From assembly GCA_963513935.1 (NCBI GenBank), contig OY740770.1:85409267-85473266 (forward strand): a stretch of DNA of 64,000 bases. The letters are read 5' to 3'. The DNA is from Aphrophora alni. Taxonomy: Eukaryota; Arthropoda; Insecta; Hemiptera; Aphrophoridae. Below are positions 52,124 through 62,243 of the stretch, piece after piece; the stretch's first letter is position 1, and each line of letters begins with the position of its first letter. The position numbers and the translations under genes were made by a program. Below the pieces are notes generated by a model. That model did no database searches. It saw only the letters and a list, made by a program, of their open reading frames with translations, and was not told the DNA's origin.

Positions 52124-54075
52124 TGTTACCAGGGGACTTAAATTTAAGAAAGGCGGAACCAATTGGTAACAATGTTTGAAAAAGAAAAATAAAAAAAGAC
52201 AAAGACAAATTTAGTGATTAACAAGGCTCAAGTTTATTGAAACAAAAGAAATTTCGACGTTTCAGATTTTATCATTTACAACTGAGAAAGACATCCTGAG
52301 ACAAATCATCAATAAAAGCTTATGATTAACAATATTATAATTGATATAAGTTATACGCCCTTAATGTAACATGTAATAATTTAAATAAAAAAAAAATTAA
52401 TCAATAGATTCTGAAAATTTATCCCCCCTTTTAGTTTATATATATTTATAGTTACAAAATTTAACAATAAAAAAAAAGACAATGAGCACAGCTTAACAAT
52501 TAACAGGATTATAATTAATCCAAAAAAAAAGATTATACGCCCTTAATGTACAATTAGAATAAAAAAAGATGAAAAGATACTGATATTTATTTCCCCCCCC
52601 CCCCTTTGACTTTATGAGATGATAGTTTTTCAAAACAGTTACATAATATTACTTATTTGATAAATTTCTTAAATGCTATATTGGCCAATAAATATATATG
52701 TTTTAGATAAAAGAATTTATTAATAAATGAGAAGTTTATTTTAAAAAAAAAGAAATGAAAATTTTGAATATTTAAATTTTTAAATTGACGTCAATTTTTT
52801 GTGTTAATTTAGAAAATAACCTCTTGGAGGTTGTTAGGACCGAAAGTTTGCATGCAGGCTCCACCCAATAATTTTTTTATATATTTTATAATTAATTACA
52901 CAAGTCTACGTCTAAAAAAATAGTTTTTAAGAAAAACATATTCGTTGAAGTAAATTTAGGCACATATACAATATGAGTTTAATTAAAGTTCTATAAAGTC
53001 AGTTTTTTTTGTAACATCACTTTTGTGCACGTGAAACTCTGAAGCTATGTTGAACAAAACGTGTTTTGTTAACAGGACGAAACATGTTTAGATCTTTAGC
53101 TGTGTTTCTTCTACCAGCATATTAGCTATAGCAAAAAACATGTTTTTTAGCGTCTGTACAAAATCAGACATGTTGTAGCATTAATGTTCATTATTAAAGT
53201 AAATATCTGGTTATTTGTCAAAATTAAAGAAAATTGATTGTATAACAGAAATTCGTTAAGATGGTACTTAAAAGCTTCTTAGATGATTATAAATCTATTT
53301 ATATATATTTAATTTTGTTTGAAACAAAGCTTGTATAAGACTTGCAAAGATCTGCAAAAGTCTGTAAAACGAAATTTTCTGATTTAGAACAGATCTCTCC
53401 AATTGTTTTATATTTGACATGTTCAATAAGATATTTTGATCATTTAAAGTTCAACATTAGTTTGCACCTATTTCACATAATTGTTCAAAACTCAAAATGT
53501 GCCTTTGCAAGGTTTTGTAAAGTATGTTTTTAAAAAAAAGGTAAATTTTTATAATCATTCAGTTTCAAAAGAACATTGAATATTAAATAAAACATGAAAT
53601 ACATATTTTAAAGTATACATGATAATTAATAAATTATTTTAAAGCATTAACAAAAATTTAAAATATGATAAAATCTGTAAGGCTGAGTACCTGGAAAATC
53701 CTGTCGCAGTCCACGTGAGCTTGCGCCGTGAAAACGAAAATTTATTTGACATTTTAGACTAAATCGCACAAACTGTATATTAACATCGTTGAAAACTGAA
53801 GCAGAAATTTTGAGAGCCAAGAAAAAAAATTATTATATCTAACGTAACTATGTAAGAATGTCAGGCATTGTGAGTGACTACAGGTAGACTAGCCAGCGGG
53901 TATTAGAGCAGATAGGCTGTCTTGCCGTTGTACTTTGCCCTCCGATGTCATACGATGATTAGTTTTGGACAATCTCACCGGGTGGCAGCATCTGTCAAGC
54001 GACGGAAGTAGTATATGTGGAAAACGAGTTAATGAAATTATTTTGCAGATGTGATTTTTGAATTTGAATGCTACA
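52124..54075 (-). repeat. 3' LTR (left copy), 1952 bp
   Basis: In sense (minus) orientation it starts TGTAGC and ends GGTAACA, giving the usual TG...CA ends. By eye it differs from the right copy by two substitutions (near 52644-52648) and four homopolymer lengths. Those are C12 against C10 near 52593, A9 against A10 near 52523 and 52743, and T8 against T9 near 53003. Their net effect matches the 1-bp length difference. Confidence 0.95.
52317..52612. repeat. Internal imperfect duplication within the LTR
   Basis: A block with TTATACGCCCTTAATGTA at about 52351 is repeated at about 52533. In both copies it is preceded by a GCTTA..ATTAACA segment and followed by an A-rich stretch and a C-run, giving a unit of about 120 bp with spacing of about 180 bp. 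The same duplication is in the right LTR. Confidence 0.65.
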
Positions 54076-54076
54076 G

Positions 54077-54089
54077 CTCTCCCCCCCCC
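54077..54089 (-). other. Polypurine tract next to the 3' LTR
   Basis: On the sense strand, nine G then AGAG, one base plus GC away from the LTR start TGTAGC. It is the expected primer site for plus-strand DNA synthesis. Confidence 0.75.
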
Positions 54090-54859
54090 GAAAGACGGAG
54101 TTAGAGTGGAAAAGAAAAGGGGCCAGAAGGGCCTCCCGCAAAATTTAGAAAAAGGAGAGAGAGAGTGTGCTTGAAGGGGTAAAAAAAAAAATTTCTCTCA
54201 GACAGGTGTTTTAGACCTCGAGATAAACAAAAAAAACTTAAGACTAACATGCATAGCGAGTGCCACATTATCTATATGTAGTTCGACAGAACCGGTCAGT
54301 ATACCTTCACCAAGATAAACAACAAAGAACAAATACACCAAACTTAACTATTAAGGAAATGGACTCACTATGTCCTCGTCCGAAGACGTTATGGTGACGA
54401 AGAAACAGAAGAGTTCATGACGCTCTCTATATTCTCGTCGCATCGATTACACCCGCGGAGTGCTCGATGTTAAGATATGTCTAGATAAGGAAACATGTCA
54501 GGTACATGTAGCGGCCATTGCCGTAAAGTGAAAACTCATAGTTGATCAGACTATGGGTTGAAAAGCGTCAAGTCCGGGAAACAGTGAGATGTATCACTGG
54601 ACAAGGAAAATCAATATCTCTTCGCCTGCAAACATCTATACAGATTACGGCACGGAGGGGCTCTAGGAGAGCTCAGCCCACCGATGCCCAAACATACAGA
54701 TGCGCATTTGGCTTAGAGGAAATACGGCTTGGTTCCGTATTTTGTTATGTTCTGCAGTGCACAGAAAGAAGACTACCAGATGACAATTTATGCGGGCCAA
54801 GAAAGATCAGAAAGAAAATTAAATCGTAAAGGAGAAGGTTCTAGAAATTTTGTTAATGT
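54090..54859 (-). other. 3' untranslated region between pol and 3' LTR
   Basis: About 770 bp with no sense-strand frame of note and no envelope-like signal peptide or membrane segment. A 95-codon frame on the opposite strand (54542-54829) has no recognisable motif and is taken as accidental. Confidence 0.6.
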
Positions 54860-57800
54860 TTAATTTATATGATGAGGTTTGAGTTGCTCGACGTGTGCTT
54901 TTTTAACAAAACGAGGTGAATTGGCGAAAGAAAGCGCAACGGTAACTGGAGTAAGAAAATCAATGATCCGGAAGGGACCTGACCATCGAGGCATCAATTT
55001 AGCAGCTCGCTTGTCTATGGCGGAGCTCAGAGGGTGTGTTTTACACCAGACAAGATCGTTGATTTTATACAGATGAGGCTTCCTGAATTTGTTATAGGTC
55101 TTTTCGGCCTTTTGGTGCGCTTTCATTATATTGTGTTTGGCCTGGCGCCAAACTTGTGATGGATTAATATTAGGTTTTGGAAGGAGATCATGTATGTTCC
55201 AGCTGAGACTCAGTGGTGTATTGGGGAGAAAATTAAAAAGAATACTAAAAGGTGTTGCTTTAAGAGTCTCATGATGTGCGAAATTGAAGGCCAGCTGAAG
55301 CCAGCAAAGTGAGTCGTCCCAAGAGGATTGATTTTTGGAGTGATAGGCGATGAGGGCTGCCTTAAGGTTTCTGTTAAGTCTTTCCGCATTATTAGGTTGG
55401 GGGTGATAAGGGGATAAAGTTGCATGTTTAATACCGCGAGAAAAACAAAAGTTGCGGAAGACATGTGATACAAAACATTGTGCATTGTCAGAGATTATTA
55501 TCTTTGGAAAACCGAAATTTTGAAAAATGTTTTGGCTTAAGGCCTTAATTGTACTGTGGGAAGTTGCATCTCTGACGGGCATGAGCCAGGTGAATTTTGA
55601 GAACTGGTCAACTGCGACCAGTATCATGTTGTAGCCCTGTTTTGTCCTAGGAAGCTGTCCGACGTAGTCAATATGTAATTTTTCCATGGGACGATTGGGA
55701 ACCGTTGAGGCAAGGTATCCTAATTTGGAGTTGTGAGCAGGTTTGCTTACAGCGCACACCGAACAAGCTCGCACTTTAGAGGTGACATCCTGTTTTAAAG
55801 TTGGCCAATAAAAATTTTCCTTTACCTTAAACAAAGTTTTAAGTATTCCAAGATGACCACCCACAACGGAGTCGTGATGGTAATTAATCACCAGGTCGAC
55901 TAAGGACTGAGGTAAATAAATTCTGGTGGGCTTTTCCAAGTGATTTTTCAGGCAAAGTACACCTTTACTTAAACAGTACTTCTCCGAAGAGATGTTCTGT
56001 TCAAGGTCGGCAATGATATTTTTCAAAATAGGGTCGGCCTTCTGATGAGTCTGGATGTCATGAAAAGCTAGAGGAAAATTTGTGAGGAGACTGGTACACG
56101 AAAAGGTGACATTTTCTTCGTTGAAATTTTCCGGTTCAAACATGCGCGAGAGGGAGTCTGCTATGATGTTCTGAGTTCCTCTTATGTGCGCTACCTTAAA
56201 TTTCAATGAAGTCAACTTGGCAATCCATCGGCCTAATTTACCAAGTTGACGAGGACGTGCTAAAAGCCAAGAAAGGGCTTGGTTGTCGGTTTCTAATAGG
56301 AATTCCCGATGTTCTAGATATTGCCTAAATTTCTCTACTCCAAAAACTACTGCTAGGCATTCGGCTTCATATGCAGATGAGGCTTTTCTTTCTGCAGGTG
56401 TTAAAGTACGTGAAGCGTACGCTATGGGCTGTCGTGAGCCGTCAATTTTTTGGAGTAGAACTGCTCCAAGGGCCACCGAGCTCGCATCCGTTTGCAGGAT
56501 GAATGGTTTGGCGAAATCGGCCATCCGGAGAACCGGAGGCTGTGTTATTGCCTCCCGAAGATGTTTAAAAGCTTTCTCTTGTTCAGCTTGCCAAGAGAAT
56601 TTTTGGCCCTTCCTCCGAAGCAGATTTAGAGGCGCAGCGTGCTCCGCGAAATTAGGAATGAATTTAGCAAAGAAGTTGACCATTCCAATAAATCTGGAAA
56701 CGGCCTTAGGGTTCTTGGGTTGCGGAAAATTTCTAATTGCCTTAGTTCTAGATGGGTCGATTTGCACGCCACGAGAAGAAACTAGGTGTCCTAAAAAGCT
56801 TATCTCATTCACAGCGAAACGGACCTTATCTGGGTTAACAGTCAAGCCAGCCCGCTGCAAACGAGTAAGGACTTCCCGAAGATGTTTTTGATGCTCTTCC
56901 CAAGTTTTGGAGTAGATGACTAGGTCATCCAGATAATTAAAAATGAATTTGAATTTGATGTCATGGAAGACCTGATCCAAAAGTCTGGTAAGCACTTGGG
57001 CACCAGTACAGAGTCCGAAAGGGACTCGAGTAAATTGATAAAGCATCCAAGGAGTACAAAAGCTGGTAATTTGTTTGGACTTTTGAGACAAAGGGATTTG
57101 ATGATAAGCTGAATTTAGATCGAATACTGTGAAATATTTGGCACCGACAAACCAGTTAAAACTTTGATGTAAATTAGGTAGCGGCACCGCTTCGACGACG
57201 ATGTTTTGATTGAGCCTCCGATAATCAATCACCATCCTTGTTTTCTTTTCGGGATGTTGAACCAGAAAAACAGGGGATGCATATGCCGAACGGCTGGGTT
57301 CTACTACTCCTGAATCTAACAATTCGTTGATGTGTTCGCGGAGGTATTCCATTTTTGGGGGTGCCAATTGGTATGGAGAACACTTGACCGGAGTGTTGTC
57401 CTTCAGTTGAATATCGTATTCAACTAGATGTGTTAGACCTAACCTTTTTGTGAGTACCTGAGGAAAATCATTAATTATTTTTAAAATGGCGTTTTTATCA
57501 TTCTTTGGAAGATGACCTAAAGGATCAGGAGCAGTAGATTCAGATGTTGTAGACACTATAGGTTTATAAGCAGAATTACTAAAATTACATAGAGGAAAAA
57601 CAATAGACCTCGAAAATTTAAAATAGAAGTTTTTTGCTGAAAGATCAAGTACCAGTCCCGTTTTAGATATGAAATCTGACCCGAGGATCAGAGGACACGA
57701 CAACTTATGCGCCACCAGAAAATCCACATTCCAACTACAATGTTCCATTTTAAGATGAAGACGACCAGAGTAGGAAATGGGCAACCTTTTTCCAGAAGCC

Positions 57801-58004
57801 GTGACACAATCAGCCTTCACCCTGGTTATGGATTTAAATGCCTTGGTGTTCTTTAATTTTTTAAAAAGGGCTTTAGAAATGACGCATCTTACTGAACCGG
57901 AGTCCAGCAGAGCCTTAACTTTAATTTGCCCCAAAACTACTTCCACCAAAGGCAAAAACTGATCGTTCAGACCCCTAGATTTAAGAGAAATATTTTTTTT
58001 TTTT
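54860..58004 (-). CDS. pol: Gypsy Pol: protease, RT, RNase H, integrase
   Basis: Replication enzyme polyprotein. Residues are counted from codon TTG at 57955. Protease: active-site DSG at 18-20 and ILGSDF at 90-95. RT: about 200-400, catalytic D279 in FDLNSAYHQ and YLDD at 341-344. RNase H: about 485-605 with D490, E530/E532, D557 and D600. Integrase: zinc-binding H694/H701 and C731/C734, then catalytic D763, D823 and E858. A GPF motif (993-995) lies near the C-terminus. The frame ends at 54860. There is no ATG at the 5' end; the frame is open upstream to a stop at 58025-58027. It overlaps the preceding frame across a run of 12 A, so it is presumably made by -1 frameshifting. No internal stop or missing catalytic residue was seen. 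Confidence 0.95.
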
Positions 58005-58347
58005 GAAGTTTGTAGTTGGAAAGCTTAGAGCTGGAATAGGTTTGCCTAGACCTATTCCGTAGAGAGAAGAATTTACAACCCCAGACATAATGACCGGGTA
58101 TGCCACAATGATAACAGATGGGAGTAACGTAATTTTGAATTTTATTGCCGAAATTGTTTCTTCTTAGATGGGAAATTGAATTTAAATTTTGAAAAGATGG
58201 TTTATTAGAGAAATGTGGTTTTAGGTTATGTTTAAATCCGATGTGGTTGGTTTTTGAACGGGAGGCTGGCCTGGAGCTACCAACTAGACTCCAAACCTGC
58301 CTCCGTTTTTTGGAGGATATTGCCTTGTTGGAGGCCGGTTCCGACAT
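57967..58347 (-). CDS. Second frame: zinc-knuckle (nucleocapsid-like) linker between gag and pol
   Basis: 126 codons from an ATG at 58347 to a TGA at 57967. The start overlaps the end of gag by 64 bp and lies in the -1 frame relative to it. The product is very basic and contains one CCHC knuckle, C78-X2-C81-X4-H86-X4-C91. That suggests RNA binding, as a continuation of the nucleocapsid region. Near its 3' end it crosses a run of 12 A, where a further -1 shift would enter pol. It is probably not translated on its own but as the middle of a frameshift fusion; independent initiation at 58347 cannot be excluded. Which protein carries it is inference. Confidence 0.75.
   Translation of the reverse strand: MSEPASNKAISSKKRRQVWSLVGSSRPASRSKTNHIGFKHNLKPHFSNKPSFQNLNSISHLRRNNFGNKIQNYVTPICYHCGIPGHYVWGCKFFSLRNRSRQTYSSSKLSNYKLQKKKIFLLNLGV
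57993..58004 (-). other. Candidate second -1 frameshift site, run of 12 A
   Basis: On the sense strand 12 consecutive A lie in the 58-nt window where the second frame and the pol frame are both open (58024-57967). Poly-A is a slippery sequence. Only a weak potential stem (CTGA...TCAG) lies downstream. A one-base error in this homopolymer would remove the frame change, so it is less certain than the first site. Confidence 0.55.
58261..58311 (-). other. -1 frameshift signal: A AAA AAC plus stem-loop
   Basis: The heptamer at 58311-58305 is A AAA AAC in phase with gag codons 419-421, the classical retroviral slippery site. Right after it GGAGGC (58304-58299) can pair with GCCTCC (58266-58261), and inside this TGGAG (58293-58289) with CTCCA (58276-58272), an 11-bp two-part stem. 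The gag stop (58286-58284) lies in the loop. A -1 shift enters the second frame. The outer stem touches the heptamer, closer than the usual 5-9 nt, so the inner stem may be the effective block. Confidence 0.8.
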
Positions 58348-59567
58348 TCTGGGCTTCTATGTCCCGGCTGTCCGCAACTGTAACAGACCACAGGTCTCGT
58401 AGGTCTAAAATCAGGACTTCTAACTTCGGGTCTCTTTAATGGAGCCCTTTGCCTGTCAGTATACATGACATTGTTAACATGTGCGCAGAGTCGATCTAAG
58501 TCTGCAAAATTTTTAGGTTTGGCAACAAAAACTAAGCAGTTGCGGACTTCCGGAGACAGTCCCTCCAGAATGACGTCCGTGACCTTCAATTCGGACTTAT
58601 CTAAATTTAAAGTTTCTGCAGCCTCTTTAATCTGGTTTACAAAAATGTGCACCGCCTCGTTAGTCTTCTGGGGCCTATAGAACAACTCCTGCACTAGAGA
58701 AGCCAACCTTTTCGAAGGTATAAAGAGACTTAAGGCCTCTTTGTGAAAAGTTTTAAATGTCTGATGTCTAATCAGACATGAATTTAAAGGGCCCTGAGCA
58801 TAGGGCATCAGAACATTATTGATGTTTACAGCTACGTCCGGGTAAGTTTTGACTATTTTTAAAGAAATTTTAAAAAAATTTAATAATTTATCAAGGTCGA
58901 ACCCATCTGTCTGAGGAATAGTTTTAATAATCTGTTCGGCAGGATGACTTAATTTTCCGTATAAGGAGATGTATGGACAGCCTTTCGAACTGCTAGGAGT
59001 GGTTTGCTGAGCCTCAGCCTGCGGCGTGTCCGCAAGGAGATTTGGCCCATTAGACCGAGATGGCTCTGCGGAGCTAGCTTTAGTGGTTCCCCCAGTGGGC
59101 GTTAGCGGGATGCTTACGTTTAATTTTAGAGGAGCAATGGTTTGCTCAAAAGCTTTAAATTTTTCCTTGAGCGTAGCGAAATTGTTCTGTAGCTCGGCCA
59201 GATCCCGTGGCACGTTGTTGTCTGCAACTTTTAGTTGTTCAGTATGCACCCGATTTAGGAACTCTAGACGTCTTCCGAATACGTTCATGCGCGCACGAAC
59301 TCGAATCATTTTGATTCCTCTTTCGGAATCGAGGTTCTCCAGGTCGTCTTGCAAGACAAACAAGGAGCTCCGGGCTAACGCTATCTGTTGCAAAAGGATG
59401 TCTTCGGTGAAGTTTCCCATTTCGGGCTCAACGCTATTTTGTAGAAGGGACCTAAGAGAGGTTCGCATTTTAGCTACAATGTCTTTCTCACCACCTCTAG
59501 CTACTACCTCAAAAGCAAGCTCAGTGTTCTTTAACGAGTCTACTAATCGCAGCAAATCCACTGCCAT
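58284..59567 (-). CDS. gag: Gypsy Gag (capsid and first zinc knuckle)
   Basis: Structural protein that packages the element's RNA into virus-like particles, 427 residues. It starts at an ATG (59567) in a good context (AAAATGG), after a leader with the primer-binding site. The N-terminal ~170 residues are charged and helix-prone, followed by a Ser/Thr/Pro-rich linker. The capsid-like part lies about 200-370, with a segment (VQELFYRPQKTNEAVHIF) resembling the major homology region of retrotransposon Gag. One CCHC knuckle follows near the end, C395-X2-C398-X4-H403-X4-C408. The last codons include the slippery heptamer that gives access to the next frame. No lesion seen. Confidence 0.9.
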   Translation of the reverse strand: MAVDLLRLVDSLKNTELAFEVVARGGEKDIVAKMRTSLRSLLQNSVEPEMGNFTEDILLQQIALARSSLFVLQDDLENLDSERGIKMIRVRARMNVFGRRLEFLNRVHTEQLKVADNNVPRDLAELQNNFATLKEKFKAFEQTIAPLKLNVSIPLTPTGGTTKASSAEPSRSNGPNLLADTPQAEAQQTTPSSSKGCPYISLYGKLSHPAEQIIKTIPQTDGFDLDKLLNFFKISLKIVKTYPDVAVNINNVLMPYAQGPLNSCLIRHQTFKTFHKEALSLFIPSKRLASLVQELFYRPQKTNEAVHIFVNQIKEAAETLNLDKSELKVTDVILEGLSPEVRNCLVFVAKPKNFADLDRLCAHVNNVMYTDRQRAPLKRPEVRSPDFRPTRPVVCYSCGQPGHRSPECRNRPPTRQYPPKNGGRFGV

Positions 59568-60273
59568 TTTAACTGTTGCTGATAATTATAAAAAAAATAA
59601 ACCAAGTAATTTAAAAAAAGTTTCTTTTAAGATGATGCAAAAAAAAAAAATGAAGTGAAAGAGCCAGAGAATGACTCAAGAATTATATGTTGTGTAGTTG
59701 TTGTGTATATGTGTGTGTGTAAGTATGAATTAATACAGACAAGCGAAAGAAAACTCGAGAAAATTTTTTGAAGGAAATTTTGAATTTTTTTTGTTTTTTT
59801 TTGTTTCTAACTATTTTTGGGTTTTAATATTTATTTAAATTTTTTTTGGAATTCCCGAATGAGCCCGCTGTCTGGATCAAATTCAGTGAATGACTAGAGT
59901 GCAGTGTATGTAAATATATATATATAAAAAAAATATTTAAGCAGACAAAATAATTAAAAAAAAATTTTATCGAAATTGGTTTAGAAGTTTTTGTGTAAGT
60001 GTTTATAAAAATAAATAAATAATAAAAAAAGAGACTATAGATTTATAGAGATTTAAATATTTAAAATAAATAAAAAAAATTTCATCAGCAACAGTTGTGC
60101 AGTATTTGAAAAAGCTGCAAACGTAAAAATGAGCCTTGTTTAACAAAGAAAATTTTGAATTTAAATTTAGATGGTTCCAATGCAAAATTTTGAAAATTAA
60201 CTACGGTTCCAGAATTTAAAATTAACCACTTTATAATTTAGAGATAACCACGCTAGAATTTAAATTAACCACG
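59568..60273 (-). other. Untranslated leader between primer-binding site and gag
   Basis: About 700 bp, AT-rich, with a short TG run near 59704-59720. Close to the LTR is a small repeated block: AGAATTTAAAATTAACCAC near 60211, then AGAATTTAAATTAACCAC near 60255. No sense-strand coding frame. Confidence 0.6.
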
Positions 60274-60284
60274 CTCTGCTACCA
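60274..60284 (-). other. Primer-binding site, initiator tRNA-Met type
   Basis: On the sense strand TGGTAGCAGAG begins six bases after the end of the 5' LTR. It is complementary to CTCTGCTACCA, the 3' end of animal initiator tRNA-Met as I remember it. Confidence 0.75.
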
Positions 60285-60290
60285 GAAACA

Positions 60291-62243
60291 TGTTACCAGG
60301 GGACTTAAATTTAAGAAAGGCGGAACCAATTGGTAACAATGTTTGAAAAAGAAAAATAAAAAAAGACAAAGACAAATTTAGTGATTAACAAGGCTCAAGT
60401 TTATTGAAACAAAAGAAATTTCGACGTTTCAGATTTTATCATTTACAACTGAGAAAGACATCCTGAGACAAATCATCAATAAAAGCTTATGATTAACAAT
60501 ATTATAATTGATATAAGTTATACGCCCTTAATGTAACATGTAATAATTTAAATAAAAAAAAAATTAATCAATAGATTCTGAAAATTTATCCCCCCTTTTA
60601 GTTTATATATATTTATAGTTACAAAATTTAACAATAAAAAAAAAGACAATGAGCACAGCTTAACAATTAACAGGATTATAATTAATCCAAAAAAAAAAGA
60701 TTATACGCCCTTAATGTACAATTAGAATAAAAAAAGATGAAAAGATACTGATATTTATTTCCCCCCCCCCTTTGACTTTATGAGATGATAGTTTTTCAAA
60801 ACAGTTACAAAATTTTACTTATTTGATAAATTTCTTAAATGCTATATTGGCCAATAAATATATATGTTTTAGATAAAAGAATTTATTAATAAATGAGAAG
60901 TTTATTTTAAAAAAAAAAGAAATGAAAATTTTGAATATTTAAATTTTTAAATTGACGTCAATTTTTTGTGTTAATTTAGAAAATAACCTCTTGGAGGTTG
61001 TTAGGACCGAAAGTTTGCATGCAGGCTCCACCCAATAATTTTTTTATATATTTTATAATTAATTACACAAGTCTACGTCTAAAAAAATAGTTTTTAAGAA
61101 AAACATATTCGTTGAAGTAAATTTAGGCACATATACAATATGAGTTTAATTAAAGTTCTATAAAGTCAGTTTTTTTTTGTAACATCACTTTTGTGCACGT
61201 GAAACTCTGAAGCTATGTTGAACAAAACGTGTTTTGTTAACAGGACGAAACATGTTTAGATCTTTAGCTGTGTTTCTTCTACCAGCATATTAGCTATAGC
61301 AAAAAACATGTTTTTTAGCGTCTGTACAAAATCAGACATGTTGTAGCATTAATGTTCATTATTAAAGTAAATATCTGGTTATTTGTCAAAATTAAAGAAA
61401 ATTGATTGTATAACAGAAATTCGTTAAGATGGTACTTAAAAGCTTCTTAGATGATTATAAATCTATTTATATATATTTAATTTTGTTTGAAACAAAGCTT
61501 GTATAAGACTTGCAAAGATCTGCAAAAGTCTGTAAAACGAAATTTTCTGATTTAGAACAGATCTCTCCAATTGTTTTATATTTGACATGTTCAATAAGAT
61601 ATTTTGATCATTTAAAGTTCAACATTAGTTTGCACCTATTTCACATAATTGTTCAAAACTCAAAATGTGCCTTTGCAAGGTTTTGTAAAGTATGTTTTTA
61701 AAAAAAAGGTAAATTTTTATAATCATTCAGTTTCAAAAGAACATTGAATATTAAATAAAACATGAAATACATATTTTAAAGTATACATGATAATTAATAA
61801 ATTATTTTAAAGCATTAACAAAAATTTAAAATATGATAAAATCTGTAAGGCTGAGTACCTGGAAAATCCTGTCGCAGTCCACGTGAGCTTGCGCCGTGAA
61901 AACGAAAATTTATTTGACATTTTAGACTAAATCGCACAAACTGTATATTAACATCGTTGAAAACTGAAGCAGAAATTTTGAGAGCCAAGAAAAAAAATTA
62001 TTATATCTAACGTAACTATGTAAGAATGTCAGGCATTGTGAGTGACTACAGGTAGACTAGCCAGCGGGTATTAGAGCAGATAGGCTGTCTTGCCGTTGTA
62101 CTTTGCCCTCCGATGTCATACGATGATTAGTTTTGGACAATCTCACCGGGTGGCAGCATCTGTCAAGCGACGGAAGTAGTATATGTGGAAAACGAGTTAA
62201 TGAAATTATTTTGCAGATGTGATTTTTGAATTTGAATGCTACA
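60291..62243 (-). repeat. 5' LTR (right copy), 1953 bp
   Basis: Sense ends TGTAGC...GGTAACA. It should carry the promoter and polyadenylation signals; no single TATA box could be chosen in this AT-rich sequence. A 63-codon frame (61510-61701) has an identical twin in the other LTR (53342-53533). It is on the antisense strand and is not thought to be a gene. Confidence 0.95.

Larger units (their letters stand above)
52124..62243 (-). mobile_element. Ty3/Gypsy LTR retrotransposon, complete, no env
   Basis: About 10.1 kb, coding on the minus strand. Elements in sense order are the 5' LTR (62243-60291), a primer-binding site, leader, gag, a short second frame with a zinc knuckle, protease-RT-RNase H-integrase, a ~780-bp 3' untranslated part, purine tract and 3' LTR (54075-52124). 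The RT to RNase H to integrase order and the protein motifs are those of Ty3/Gypsy (Metaviridae). The interior is visibly less AT-rich than the host DNA. All enzymatic motifs are intact and the LTRs are nearly identical, so it could be young and potentially active. No target-site duplication is seen: AGGT precedes the left LTR and GCTA follows the right one. Confidence 0.95.

Noticed and set aside
53342..53533. 63-codon frame, repeated identically at 61510-61701
   Set aside because: Identical because both are in the LTRs; antisense to the element and without any motif.
54090..54859. Possible envelope gene after pol
   Set aside because: Too short and without a sense-strand frame, signal peptide or membrane segment.
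55210..55485. 91-codon minus-strand frame within pol
   Set aside because: Out-of-frame shadow of the integrase region.
56283..56891. 202-codon plus-strand frame inside pol
   Set aside because: Antisense shadow of the RT/RNase H coding sequence; composition follows from the real frame.
59026..59658. 210-codon plus-strand frame over gag and leader
   Set aside because: Antisense shadow of gag; no recognisable domain.
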